Part shown: one piece after another, positions 6,322 to 12,279 of the stretch
How positions within the stretch are numbered: position 1 is the first letter of the stretch
How the letters are laid out: the number at the start of each line of letters is the position of its first letter
DNA from: Candidatus Mesolinea sp. UBA5823
GTDB lineage: Bacteria > Chloroflexota > Anaerolineae > Anaerolineales > Anaerolineaceae
NCBI GenBank assembly: GCA_002417685.1
Contig: DICP01000094.1
Span: 1-12,279 of the forward strand
Direction of reading: 5' to 3'
Length of the DNA: 12,279 nt
The notes under the pieces: model-generated
Databases searched by the model: none
Seen by the model: the letters and a program-made list of their open reading frames with translations, nothing else
Told to the model about the DNA's origin: nothing
Position numbers and translations under genes: made by a program

Positions 6322-8094
6322 ATGACCACCACAATGATCATCCTCCTGATCATTATTGCGATTGCCATCGTGCTCTTTAGTCTGGATGCATTACCAGCTG
6401 ATGTGATTGGCATCGGCATCATGATCGCGCTGATCATCACGGGCATTCTCACGCCAGCGGAAGGCATCGCCGGCTTTGGCTCGGATACCGCCATAAAAAC
6501 TCTGGGGTTACTGCTGCTGACCACTGCCTTAATCAGAACGGGGTTCGTTCAAATGGTCACACGCTGGATCATCGAGCAGGTCGGAGAAGATAAAAACCGA
6601 TTATTCTGGTTGGTATCTTTAGCCACAGCTGGAATGGGCTCCTTCACCAGTAATACCGCTTCTACGGCTTTTTTCTTGCCGGTCACATTGAGCATTTCTA
6701 AGAAACTCAAGCAGCATCCCTCAAAAATGCTCATGACCATAGCTTTTGCCGCGATACTCTCCAGCTCGATGACCGCCATCGCTACCTCTACAAACTTGGT
6801 GGTCAGTGGGCTATTGACCGACTATGGGTATGCCCCGATGGGTATGTTCGAACTGACGCCCGTCGGCATCATCATCTTATTCGTCGGTTTAGTCTATATG
6901 TTTTTCATCGGCAGAAAGCTCATCCCCGAGCGTGACTTGGGCGAAGACAATACCTTGCCGCGCAATTCTCGCTATTATGCTGAAGTCATCGTCCCAAAAA
7001 AGTCTGAGTGGGTTGGCAAAGAGATCCGTAAGTTGGGTTTGAAGAACAGTTTTGATTTGGCGATCATCTCAATGCACCGGCCCAAAGAAGGAGACCTCAA
7101 ACCTACAGAAAAGATGAAAATAAAAGCCGGTGATTCACTGGTATTGGATGGCAGCCGCGAAGGGATCTTTGCGCTGAACGACCTCAAGGTGGTGCGCTTT
7201 ACCGGCAACCCTGAAGATGAACTTTCAGAGACTCTAAAAAAGAAGCATGGCATGGCGGAAGTGGTGTTATTACCCGGTTCGCGCTTGGTGGGGCAAACCT
7301 TACGCGAACTAAAACTCCGCAAGCGTTTTGGTATAGAAGTGCTGGGCATTCAGCGCCGTGGAAAGACATTACACGAGCGCCTGATGAAAGAGCGTTTGCA
7401 GATTGGCGATCAGCTGCTCATCCACGGTGACCCGCAAACCATCGCCAGTTTGGAGAACGACGATAGCTTCCGTATCATTAGCGACACAATTGAAGCGCCT
7501 GTGGATACGAAAAAAGCCCCATTGGCGTTAGGGATATTTGCCCTGACGATTATTTTAGCTTCCACTAACATCATGCCCCTGGCTGTAGCAACGATGGTTG
7601 GTACATTTCTCATTTTCCTAACCCGCTGCATCACACCAGCCGAAGCGTATCGGTCGATGAATTGGAGTGCGCTTATTCTGATCAGCTGCATGTTAGCCTT
7701 GGGGAAGGCAATGGAAGTTTCAGGATTAGCGACCTATTTGGCGAGCCAGGTTGTTGATCTGATGGGTTGGCAAAATCCTAAACTTTTATTGGGCGGCTTC
7801 TTTTTATTATCTATGGCCCTGACGCAGCCGATGTCCAATCAGGCTGCAGCTGTAGTGGTCTTACCGATAGCAATTCAGACAGCGCAGCAACTAGGCTTGA
7901 ACCCGCGCAGTTTTGCGATGATGATTGCCATTGGCGCGGCGACTTCGTATATTACCCCGCTCGAGCCAGCGTGTATGATGGTTTACGGACCAGGCAACTA
8001 CCGCTTTATGGACTTTGTCAAAGTCGGCTCGCTGCTCACGGTGATAATCTTTGGCATCGCCATCCTGATGGTGCCGGTGCTCTGGCCGCTTTAA
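6322..8094 (+). CDS. SLC13-family permease with two RCK_C (TrkA-C) domains
   Basis: This 590-aa inner-membrane transporter has two hydrophobic halves, residues about 1-205 and 395-590. Between them lie two soluble RCK_C domains of about 80 residues each, starting near 218 (AEVIVPKKSEWVGKEIRKLGL) and 309 (AEVVLLPGSRLVGQTLRELKL). The paired ion-binding signatures of the DASS/SLC13 fold are present: TSNTAS near 110 and TSTNLVVSG near 155 in the first half, SNQAAA near 504 and TPLEPACMMVYGPGNY near 545 in the second. Relatives move sulfate, dicarboxylates or other anions with Na+ or H+, and RCK_C inserts are thought to gate them in response to a ligand. The substrate is not predictable here. No clear Shine-Dalgarno sequence precedes ATG 6322, and ATG 6334 is an alternative start that would trim only four residues. 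A TATAGG lies 8 nt upstream of 6322. Confidence 0.93.
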   Translation: MTTTMIILLIIIAIAIVLFSLDALPADVIGIGIMIALIITGILTPAEGIAGFGSDTAIKTLGLLLLTTALIRTGFVQMVTRWIIEQVGEDKNRLFWLVSLATAGMGSFTSNTASTAFFLPVTLSISKKLKQHPSKMLMTIAFAAILSSSMTAIATSTNLVVSGLLTDYGYAPMGMFELTPVGIIILFVGLVYMFFIGRKLIPERDLGEDNTLPRNSRYYAEVIVPKKSEWVGKEIRKLGLKNSFDLAIISMHRPKEGDLKPTEKMKIKAGDSLVLDGSREGIFALNDLKVVRFTGNPEDELSETLKKKHGMAEVVLLPGSRLVGQTLRELKLRKRFGIEVLGIQRRGKTLHERLMKERLQIGDQLLIHGDPQTIASLENDDSFRIISDTIEAPVDTKKAPLALGIFALTIILASTNIMPLAVATMVGTFLIFLTRCITPAEAYRSMNWSALILISCMLALGKAMEVSGLATYLASQVVDLMGWQNPKLLLGGFFLLSMALTQPMSNQAAAVVVLPIAIQTAQQLGLNPRSFAMMIAIGAATSYITPLEPACMMVYGPGNYRFMDFVKVGSLLTVIIFGIAILMVPVLWPL

Positions 8095-8126
8095 TTATAA
8101 GAGAAACTACATCCTCGGTATTGAAT

Positions 8127-8552
8127 TCAGTCAGCTTCTGTTACCTCAACGCTCATCCCAAAAGTTTTCATTGTGAGCGCAAGATTACCAGCTGTGGCAG
8201 CATTTGTATATATTAAGCTAATGTTAGTTTTCCCGGCTCCAACCGCCTTGAATTGTAAAATAGTCGTACCACCAGCTGAATTCTCGCTAGTATCCTTTAC
8301 ATATTCAGAGTTTCCTTGTAGGGCGAGTATATTCGTATCCAAATCTTCTACTTGCCATTCATAGCCTTCAGTAGGAATCGTTGGGATTTGAATTTCCAGG
8401 ATATCTCCAACCTTCAGGCTGGCTGAACTCCCTTTTATGGCAGGGGTAACCACAACGGTAGTATTTTCTCCTACTTCGCTGGTGTTCGAACAAGCAGAAA
8501 ATAAAAGCGTTGAAAGCAAAAGGATCGTAAGACAATAGTGCCTTGTTCTCAT
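8127..8552 (-). CDS. Chagasin-family (I42) cysteine protease inhibitor, lipoprotein
   Basis: This 141-aa protein starts with a basic/hydrophobic signal peptide ending in LLFSAC, giving a lipid-anchored Cys21 (Phe at -3 is a mild deviation from the lipobox). The rest is a small all-beta domain with the chagasin/ICP hallmarks. IPTEGYEW (59-66) stands for the NPTTGY-W loop, SAGGTT (92-97) for the GxGG loop, and FKAVGAGKTNISLIY (101-115) for the G-x-x-x-L-x-x-x-Y strand; the final RPW loop is not conserved. Chagasins plug the active-site cleft of papain-like cysteine proteases by these three loops. ATG 8552 is preferred over the adjoining TTG at 8555 because GAAGAGGT ends 6 nt upstream. It is divergent from a papain-fold secreted peptidase, its likely target. 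Other options are a general envelope inhibitor or an orphan binding protein. The family assignment rests on motif reading only. Confidence 0.8.
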   Translation of the reverse strand: MRTRHYCLTILLLSTLLFSACSNTSEVGENTTVVVTPAIKGSSASLKVGDILEIQIPTIPTEGYEWQVEDLDTNILALQGNSEYVKDTSENSAGGTTILQFKAVGAGKTNISLIYTNAATAGNLALTMKTFGMSVEVTEAD

Positions 8553-8558
8553 CAATGT

Positions 8559-8566
8559 ACCTCTTC
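8559..8566 (-). promoter_or_regulatory. Ribosome binding site of the inhibitor gene
   Basis: On the minus strand GAAGAGGT ends 6 nt before ATG 8552 and only 3 nt before TTG 8555, so it supports the ATG as start. Confidence 0.6.
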
Positions 8567-8587
8567 ATTTATGTGTGAATTTGGTTA

Positions 8588-8596
8588 ATTTTACCA
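8588..8596 (-). promoter_or_regulatory. Extended -10 promoter of the inhibitor gene
   Basis: TGGTAAAAT on the minus strand fits TG-n-TAAAAT. Transcription would start near 8581 and leave a leader of about 28 nt that includes the ribosome binding site. No good -35 is seen; at the expected distance (8611-8616) the bases overlap the opposing promoter's -10. Confidence 0.45.
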
Positions 8597-8602
8597 TATC
8601 TA

Positions 8603-8611
8603 TGCTATAAT
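8603..8611 (+). promoter_or_regulatory. Extended -10 promoter of the secreted peptidase gene
   Basis: TGCTATAAT fits TG-n-TATAAT with a perfect hexamer at 8606-8611. A TTGGTT at 8581-8586 is a poor -35 (19-bp spacer). The start site would be near 8618, giving a leader of about 93 nt. Only 6 bp separate this element from the opposing extended -10, so one polymerase should exclude the other. Confidence 0.55.
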
Positions 8612-8624
8612 AAGTATTGCTTTC

Positions 8625-8644
8625 TGGAAATCAGTTGATTTCCA
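8625..8644. promoter_or_regulatory. 20-bp palindrome: operator or 5'-leader hairpin
   Basis: TGGAAATCA and TGATTTCCA are perfect 9-bp inverted arms around a 2-bp centre. The site begins about 7 bp downstream of the predicted start of the peptidase transcript. As DNA it is the size of a dimeric repressor site placed to block the peptidase promoter. As RNA it would form an 8-bp stem with an AGUU loop near the 5' end. There is no T-run after it, so it is not a terminator. Confidence 0.6.
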
Positions 8645-8700
8645 ACCGTATGTCCAGTACCAAATTTTAGTTATAAATTTATATTTTAATACATTAAATT

Positions 8701-8706
8701 AAGGAG
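8701..8706 (+). promoter_or_regulatory. Shine-Dalgarno of the secreted peptidase gene
   Basis: AAGGAG lies 4 nt before ATG 8711 in a very AT-rich leader. It is one of the few strong Shine-Dalgarno sequences in a window where several other genes have none. Confidence 0.75.
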
Positions 8707-8710
8707 AAAT

Positions 8711-10342
8711 ATGTATAAAAATTTAGCACAAAAAGTATTACTATCACCCATTCTTACGGCACTTTTATTATTATCGATAACTGGCAGCTCTTTTGCTAAT
8801 CCTCTACCGCAAGAAATTGTTCCAAACGGAGACAATCCTCAAATCGAGATTATTAATCCGTACTATTCTATTGAATACCTGACGACCGCGGATGGTATTC
8901 CGCTCTCACGGGAAATCATCAACGGACCATCAAAGCCAATTCCAGAATATCAAGCTGAACGTGAGGCTTCAATGACCACGATCGAGCCGGAAGGAATTAT
9001 TGCCAATTTCCCTTCTTTCGATTGGGTGTTTGGCTGTTCCGCAGTTTCTGGGGCAATGATCGCCGCATATTACGACCGTGGACTTTATCCTAACTTATAT
9101 ACTGGCCCTACCAATGGCGGCGTCATGCCATTAACCGACACATCCTGGCCAACCTGGTCAGATGGATTTGAAACCTATCCAAATAATCCATTAATCGCTT
9201 CACATAATGGTTTAGACGGGAGAACGGTCAAGGGTTCCATCGACGATTACTGGATCAAATATGGCAGTGATGCCGATGATCCTTACATCACCGGCGGTTG
9301 GACGCAACACACTTGGGGAACCGCTATTGGGGATTACATGAAAACCAGCCAATCTGCTTATGGCAACACAGATGGTTCGACTTTTTTTCATACCTGGACA
9401 AGCTCACCAGATAAGATGACCTGCGCGGATATGGAATCCATTGATATCGACCACCTGGACGGCACTTATGGACGCAAGCTGTTCTACGAAGCGCGCGGCT
9501 ATACTGTGACCGACTGCTATAATCAGAAAACAGACAACAATGGGGGTGGGTTTACCCTGAATAATTTCAAAGCCGAAATCGACGCGGGGCACCCCGTGCT
9601 GCTGAACCTGGCCGGGCATTCCATTGTGGGCTACGGCTACAACGGCTCGACTATTTATATCAGGGATACCTGGGATAACGACCCTTCTCAGACTTATACT
9701 ATGCCTTGGGGCGGAAGTTACCAAGGAATGAGTTTACTATCTGTCAGCGTTGTTCATCTTAGCTCCATTACGCTATCAAATCACATGTACCTCCCATTAA
9801 TTCAGAAGCCACAGCAGATTGTAACCAATCCTATCCTCAACCCCGGCTTCGAACAAGGACACACCTCATGGACAGAATATTCAGCCCTTGGCTGGGATAT
9901 TATCATGGAAGCCGTTGAAGCCCCTATTACCGCGCATGGCGGTTCATGGCTTGCGTGGTTAGGCGGAGATGACCTTGAAACTTCGAGGTTATCTCAAACT
10001 ATCACGATTTCAGCTTCTGCGCCCTACCTTCATTACTGGTATTATTCGGCATCAGAAGACGCGTGCGGTTTCGATTCCTTTAGGATTAAAGTCAATGACG
10101 CGATCGTTTCTACTAAAGATCTTTGTAGTTCCACCAATACCAATGCTTGGGTAGCTGGCGTCTTGAACTTATCGAGTTACCTCGGCGCAGGAAAGACGAT
10201 TACATTTGAAGTAACAACAGATAGCAGTATTAACAGCAACATGTTCCTTGACGATGTTTCTATGTCTAATGCTGCATCTGCTATGGCTGAAGAATTAGAT
10301 ACGGTAATTATCCATGGGGAATCTGCTACTTGGCCTAAGTAA
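8711..10342 (+). CDS. Secreted C39-like (papain-fold) cysteine peptidase with C-terminal beta-sandwich domain
   Basis: The 543-aa product begins with a clear signal peptide (hydrophobic LLSPILTALLLLSITG, probable cleavage SFA|NP after residue 29). A stretch of about 70 residues follows that could be a propeptide. The catalytic region carries WVFGCSAVSGAMIAAYYDRG with the candidate nucleophile Cys109, then GHPVLLNLAGHSIVGYGY with candidate His303, and IRDTWDND with candidate Asp319, the Cys-His-Asp order of clan CA / C39-like enzymes. No Gln sits five or six residues before the Cys, where papain has its oxyanion-hole residue. A HMYLPLIQKP linker (Y360) precedes a C-terminal domain, roughly 372-525. 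It opens with NPGFEQGHTSW, contains AWLGGDDLETSRLSQTI and LHYWYYSASED, and ends MFLDDVSM, the pattern of jelly-roll or MAM-like binding modules of exoproteins. It likely cleaves or binds extracellular polymer. Activity is inferred. It is divergent from a cysteine protease inhibitor gene. Confidence 0.82.
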   Translation: MYKNLAQKVLLSPILTALLLLSITGSSFANPLPQEIVPNGDNPQIEIINPYYSIEYLTTADGIPLSREIINGPSKPIPEYQAEREASMTTIEPEGIIANFPSFDWVFGCSAVSGAMIAAYYDRGLYPNLYTGPTNGGVMPLTDTSWPTWSDGFETYPNNPLIASHNGLDGRTVKGSIDDYWIKYGSDADDPYITGGWTQHTWGTAIGDYMKTSQSAYGNTDGSTFFHTWTSSPDKMTCADMESIDIDHLDGTYGRKLFYEARGYTVTDCYNQKTDNNGGGFTLNNFKAEIDAGHPVLLNLAGHSIVGYGYNGSTIYIRDTWDNDPSQTYTMPWGGSYQGMSLLSVSVVHLSSITLSNHMYLPLIQKPQQIVTNPILNPGFEQGHTSWTEYSALGWDIIMEAVEAPITAHGGSWLAWLGGDDLETSRLSQTITISASAPYLHYWYYSASEDACGFDSFRIKVNDAIVSTKDLCSSTNTNAWVAGVLNLSSYLGAGKTITFEVTTDSSINSNMFLDDVSMSNAASAMAEELDTVIIHGESATWPK

Positions 10343-10368
10343 AGTTCAACAACACTAAACCTTAATCA

Positions 10369-10411
10369 AATCAGACCCTGCAAATCAACAGCAGGGTCTG
10401 ATTGTTTTTTT
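10369..10411 (+). terminator. Rho-independent terminator of the peptidase gene
   Basis: A perfect 13-bp stem, AATCAGACCCTGC (10369-10381) with GCAGGGTCTGATT (10391-10403), has a 9-nt loop and is followed by G and seven T (10405-10411). It lies 27 nt after the peptidase stop. On the minus strand the run after the stem is poor in T, so it should work mainly for the + strand gene. Confidence 0.93.
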
Positions 10412-10474
10412 GAAAGAAATCAATTCCCACCCGTTCTTTTGGCAGGCAAAAGGAAAATATCAATAATAATTTTT

Positions 10475-11788
10475 TTACTGTGTCGCGCAGGAAATGCAGG
10501 GGTCAAACGCCCGCACAACCCTGCCCACCGCTTTTTCCAGCTCTAAGTTGATGCCCTCCGGATGAATATAGCGATTGCCCGCCACCATCAGCGCCCGCTC
10601 GATGGCACGCATGTTATGCACCGTAGGGATGACGAACTGAGCATCGGCAATCACACCGTTTTCGACCACATAGCGGTGAATGAGCGGTCCACGTGGAGCT
10701 TCCACCAGCCCATATCCAATTCCATCCTTCACCTGATAGCCAACCACAGTTTCACCACTGCTCAAGTCTTCCGAAAGCAGCTCAATAGTCCGCTCCATCG
10801 CATAGACCAATTCAATACCGCGGCAGAGGTCAAAAAGCATGATAGCATGCGCGGGAGAGCCAAAGTTGTTCCTAAAACGCTGCAGATAGCCATCGGCAAT
10901 CGGCGTCGCAAAGGAAGAAGTGATGTTGATGCGCGCTAAGCTGTTGGCACGCAGGATCTGCCCTTGATAGCTGGTCTTACCAGCGTATGAATAGTCAGTC
11001 TGCTCAAACTCGATGCGTTGTTCGAACTCCTCTGGCGTGAAGTGCTCTTTCTCCTCGCCATCAGGGCTAAGTATGCGTAAATGACCGCTGTTTAGCTTAG
11101 GTTTAACCGATGTGGTCGAGGAAATGTAGTAAGTTGGCTCATCATCACCCCAGCTGCCGATACGTTTACCCATTACCATCGACATATCCCAATAAGTATT
11201 AAAAAGCTCGCACGCTACGGGCAGCATTTCATCCAGCTCCTTGAGCATTTGCTCAGCAGCCTCGCGCGGGATACCGCCGGAAACACCGCCGATATGTGCC
11301 TTAATGGGATGGATGAATTGCCCTCCCGCTAAAGTGATTAAATCTGTGCCCACTTTGCGTACTCTTAGCGCCTTTTGAGCAATAGAAAATTGCGCCTTAC
11401 GGCTGGCTTCACTTTCATCCATATGGAATAAGCTCTCAGCGTCCACACGGTCCGGCATGGTGAAAATAAACAATGATGTTGCTTGATTCTGAATCAGCTG
11501 CCCCAAAAGCAGCACTTCACGGATGGTATTGGCTAAAGGCGGCGGCGTGACGCCAAAAACATTTTCCAGCGCCTTCACCGAGGCAACGTGGTGGGCAGTG
11601 GAGCACACCCCGCAGATGCGCGGCACAATCACGGGCATTTGCTCAGCGGGTGTGCCGACCACAAAGTTGCGGAAGCCGCGCAGCTCCACGGCTTGGAATT
11701 GAGCTGTCAGCAGCTTGCCGTTTTCTACTTCCATGACCACGCGGGCATGCCCTTCGATGCGGCTGAGAGGGAAAGTGAGAGTTGTCAT
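10475..11788 (-). CDS. [NiFe] hydrogenase large (catalytic) subunit, group 3-like, without C-terminal tail
   Basis: This 437-aa protein binds the NiFe(CN)2CO centre of a cytoplasmic-type hydrogenase. The N-terminal motif RIEGH and the first ligand pair in RICGVC (C59, C62) are intact, as is the second pair in DPCISC (C431, C434). Overall length and segments such as AHIGGVSGGIP resemble the alpha subunits of group 3 (bidirectional, F420/NAD(P)-linked) enzymes. The chain ends DPCISCATQ. The usual ligand-proximal His is Gln, and there is no extension for a HycI/HyaD-type protease to remove. The ATG overlaps the stop of the small-subunit gene by one base (TGATG), showing translational coupling. 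Electron partner subunits are not in view, so the exact subgroup is open. Confidence 0.93.
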   Translation of the reverse strand: MTTLTFPLSRIEGHARVVMEVENGKLLTAQFQAVELRGFRNFVVGTPAEQMPVIVPRICGVCSTAHHVASVKALENVFGVTPPPLANTIREVLLLGQLIQNQATSLFIFTMPDRVDAESLFHMDESEASRKAQFSIAQKALRVRKVGTDLITLAGGQFIHPIKAHIGGVSGGIPREAAEQMLKELDEMLPVACELFNTYWDMSMVMGKRIGSWGDDEPTYYISSTTSVKPKLNSGHLRILSPDGEEKEHFTPEEFEQRIEFEQTDYSYAGKTSYQGQILRANSLARINITSSFATPIADGYLQRFRNNFGSPAHAIMLFDLCRGIELVYAMERTIELLSEDLSSGETVVGYQVKDGIGYGLVEAPRGPLIHRYVVENGVIADAQFVIPTVHNMRAIERALMVAGNRYIHPEGINLELEKAVGRVVRAFDPCISCATQ

Positions 11789-12279
11789 CAGAGCACCTTA
11801 TCCTTGCTGCGGATGCGGCGATCTCCGCCAGCATAATCTGAAAATTGAAATAAGAACATGGAAAGCTGTGGGGAACGCAATGCCTGGTTCAATTCCTCAG
11901 GCGGGATGTTAGTCATGCGCTCGAACACGCGCTGAATATTTTCAAACCAGACCGCCGACTCGCGCTCGATAAAGGCATTGGAAGGTCCTCGGCAACCCAC
12001 ACAGGGGTGACCGGCACGCGTGCATGGCGCTCGGCAGCCACCGCGCGTGGATGTACCAACGCACAGAAAGCCTTGGTTCACTAGGCAAATTTCTGGGTCG
12101 GGGCTGCCCTTTTCAAAGCCGGTAATATGGTCAGGTTTCATATCGTTGAGTTTGCGCCGGCCGCATTCGCCGCAGACATTCGCCGAAGCCTTGAAGCCCT
12201 GCGGGTCCATCAGCGCCGCCATGAAAAGTTCCGGCGTAGGTGGGCAGCCTGGCAGGTATAGGTCCACATCCACAAAAGA
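11788..12279 (-). CDS. [NiFe] hydrogenase small subunit, C-terminal part (5' end outside window)
   Basis: The frame is open to the right edge. A GTG at 12273 is internal to the conserved DVDLYLPGCPP segment, so the real start lies outside. The visible 163 residues carry the iron-sulfur part of the electron-transfer subunit: GCPP, CGEC, CLVNQGFLC, then GGCRAPCTRAGHPCVGCRGP. These cysteines ligate the [4Fe-4S] clusters that carry electrons from the NiFe site to a partner oxidoreductase. The spacing fits the FrhG/MvhG/HoxY-type small subunits of group 3 enzymes, which lack a Tat signal and membrane anchor. The proximal-cluster N-terminus is missing from the window. The gene is coupled to the large subunit by a TGATG junction. 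Confidence 0.9.
   Translation of the reverse strand, partial: SFVDVDLYLPGCPPTPELFMAALMDPQGFKASANVCGECGRRKLNDMKPDHITGFEKGSPDPEICLVNQGFLCVGTSTRGGCRAPCTRAGHPCVGCRGPSNAFIERESAVWFENIQRVFERMTNIPPEELNQALRSPQLSMFLFQFSDYAGGDRRIRSKDKVL

Noticed and set aside
8095..8126. Bidirectional terminator between the permease and inhibitor genes
   Set aside because: No stem of useful length and no T-run is visible in these 32 bases.
8368..8568. A 66-aa minus-strand frame overlapping the start of the inhibitor gene
   Set aside because: It is a shifted reading of the inhibitor gene; the overlapping frame has signal peptide, lipobox and chagasin motifs, and this one has none.
10436..10452. CTTTTG-GCAGG-CAAAAG hairpin downstream of the hydrogenase operon
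   Set aside because: The stem is six AT-rich pairs, and no T-run follows on the minus strand, so it is not a convincing terminator.

Overview
The window looks like a chromosomal segment of a free-living bacterium, most plausibly a member of the Chloroflexota (Anaerolineae-like). This assignment is an inference. It rests on the mixed GC content, on several genes whose only start signal is a -10 box a few bases from the ATG (leaderless starts), and on a secreted multidomain protein with a YLPLI motif of a kind I associate from memory with Chloroflexi exoproteins. No rRNA, tRNA, CRISPR array, transposase or integrase is visible.

Layout. (1) 2-673 (+): 3' part of a family 2 glycosyltransferase cut by the window edge, ending tail-to-tail with (2) 703-3093 (-): full-length MutS2 with MutS ATPase, coiled coil and Smr nuclease domain. 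(3) A 150-bp divergent spacer leads to 3244-4500 (+) hutI (imidazolonepropionase), then a 66-aa two-helix membrane protein (4504-4704), an HD-domain hydrolase (4722-5366) and an ADP-ribosylglycohydrolase (5371-6159). All are tightly packed on the + strand. (4) 6322-8094 (+): SLC13-type ion/anion permease with two central RCK_C (TrkA-C) domains. (5) 8127-8552 (-) and 8711-10342 (+): a divergent pair. One gene encodes a chagasin-family (I42) cysteine-protease-inhibitor lipoprotein. The other encodes a secreted papain-fold C39-like cysteine peptidase with a C-terminal beta-sandwich-like domain. Their 158-bp spacer holds two back-to-back extended -10 elements and a 20-bp palindrome, and the peptidase gene ends in a strong terminator. 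(6) 10475-12279 (-): [NiFe] hydrogenase large subunit and the C-terminal part of its small subunit, translationally coupled. The large subunit stops at the last metal-ligand motif, with no cleavable C-terminal tail.

How the genes relate. Most are housekeeping or catabolic neighbours without an obvious shared pathway. The two places that look like working units are the inhibitor/peptidase pair, which I read as a secreted cysteine protease with a membrane-anchored self-protection inhibitor, and the hydrogenase operon. The HD hydrolase and ADP-ribosylglycohydrolase are adjacent enough to be co-translated and may form a small nucleotide or ADP-ribose repair module.
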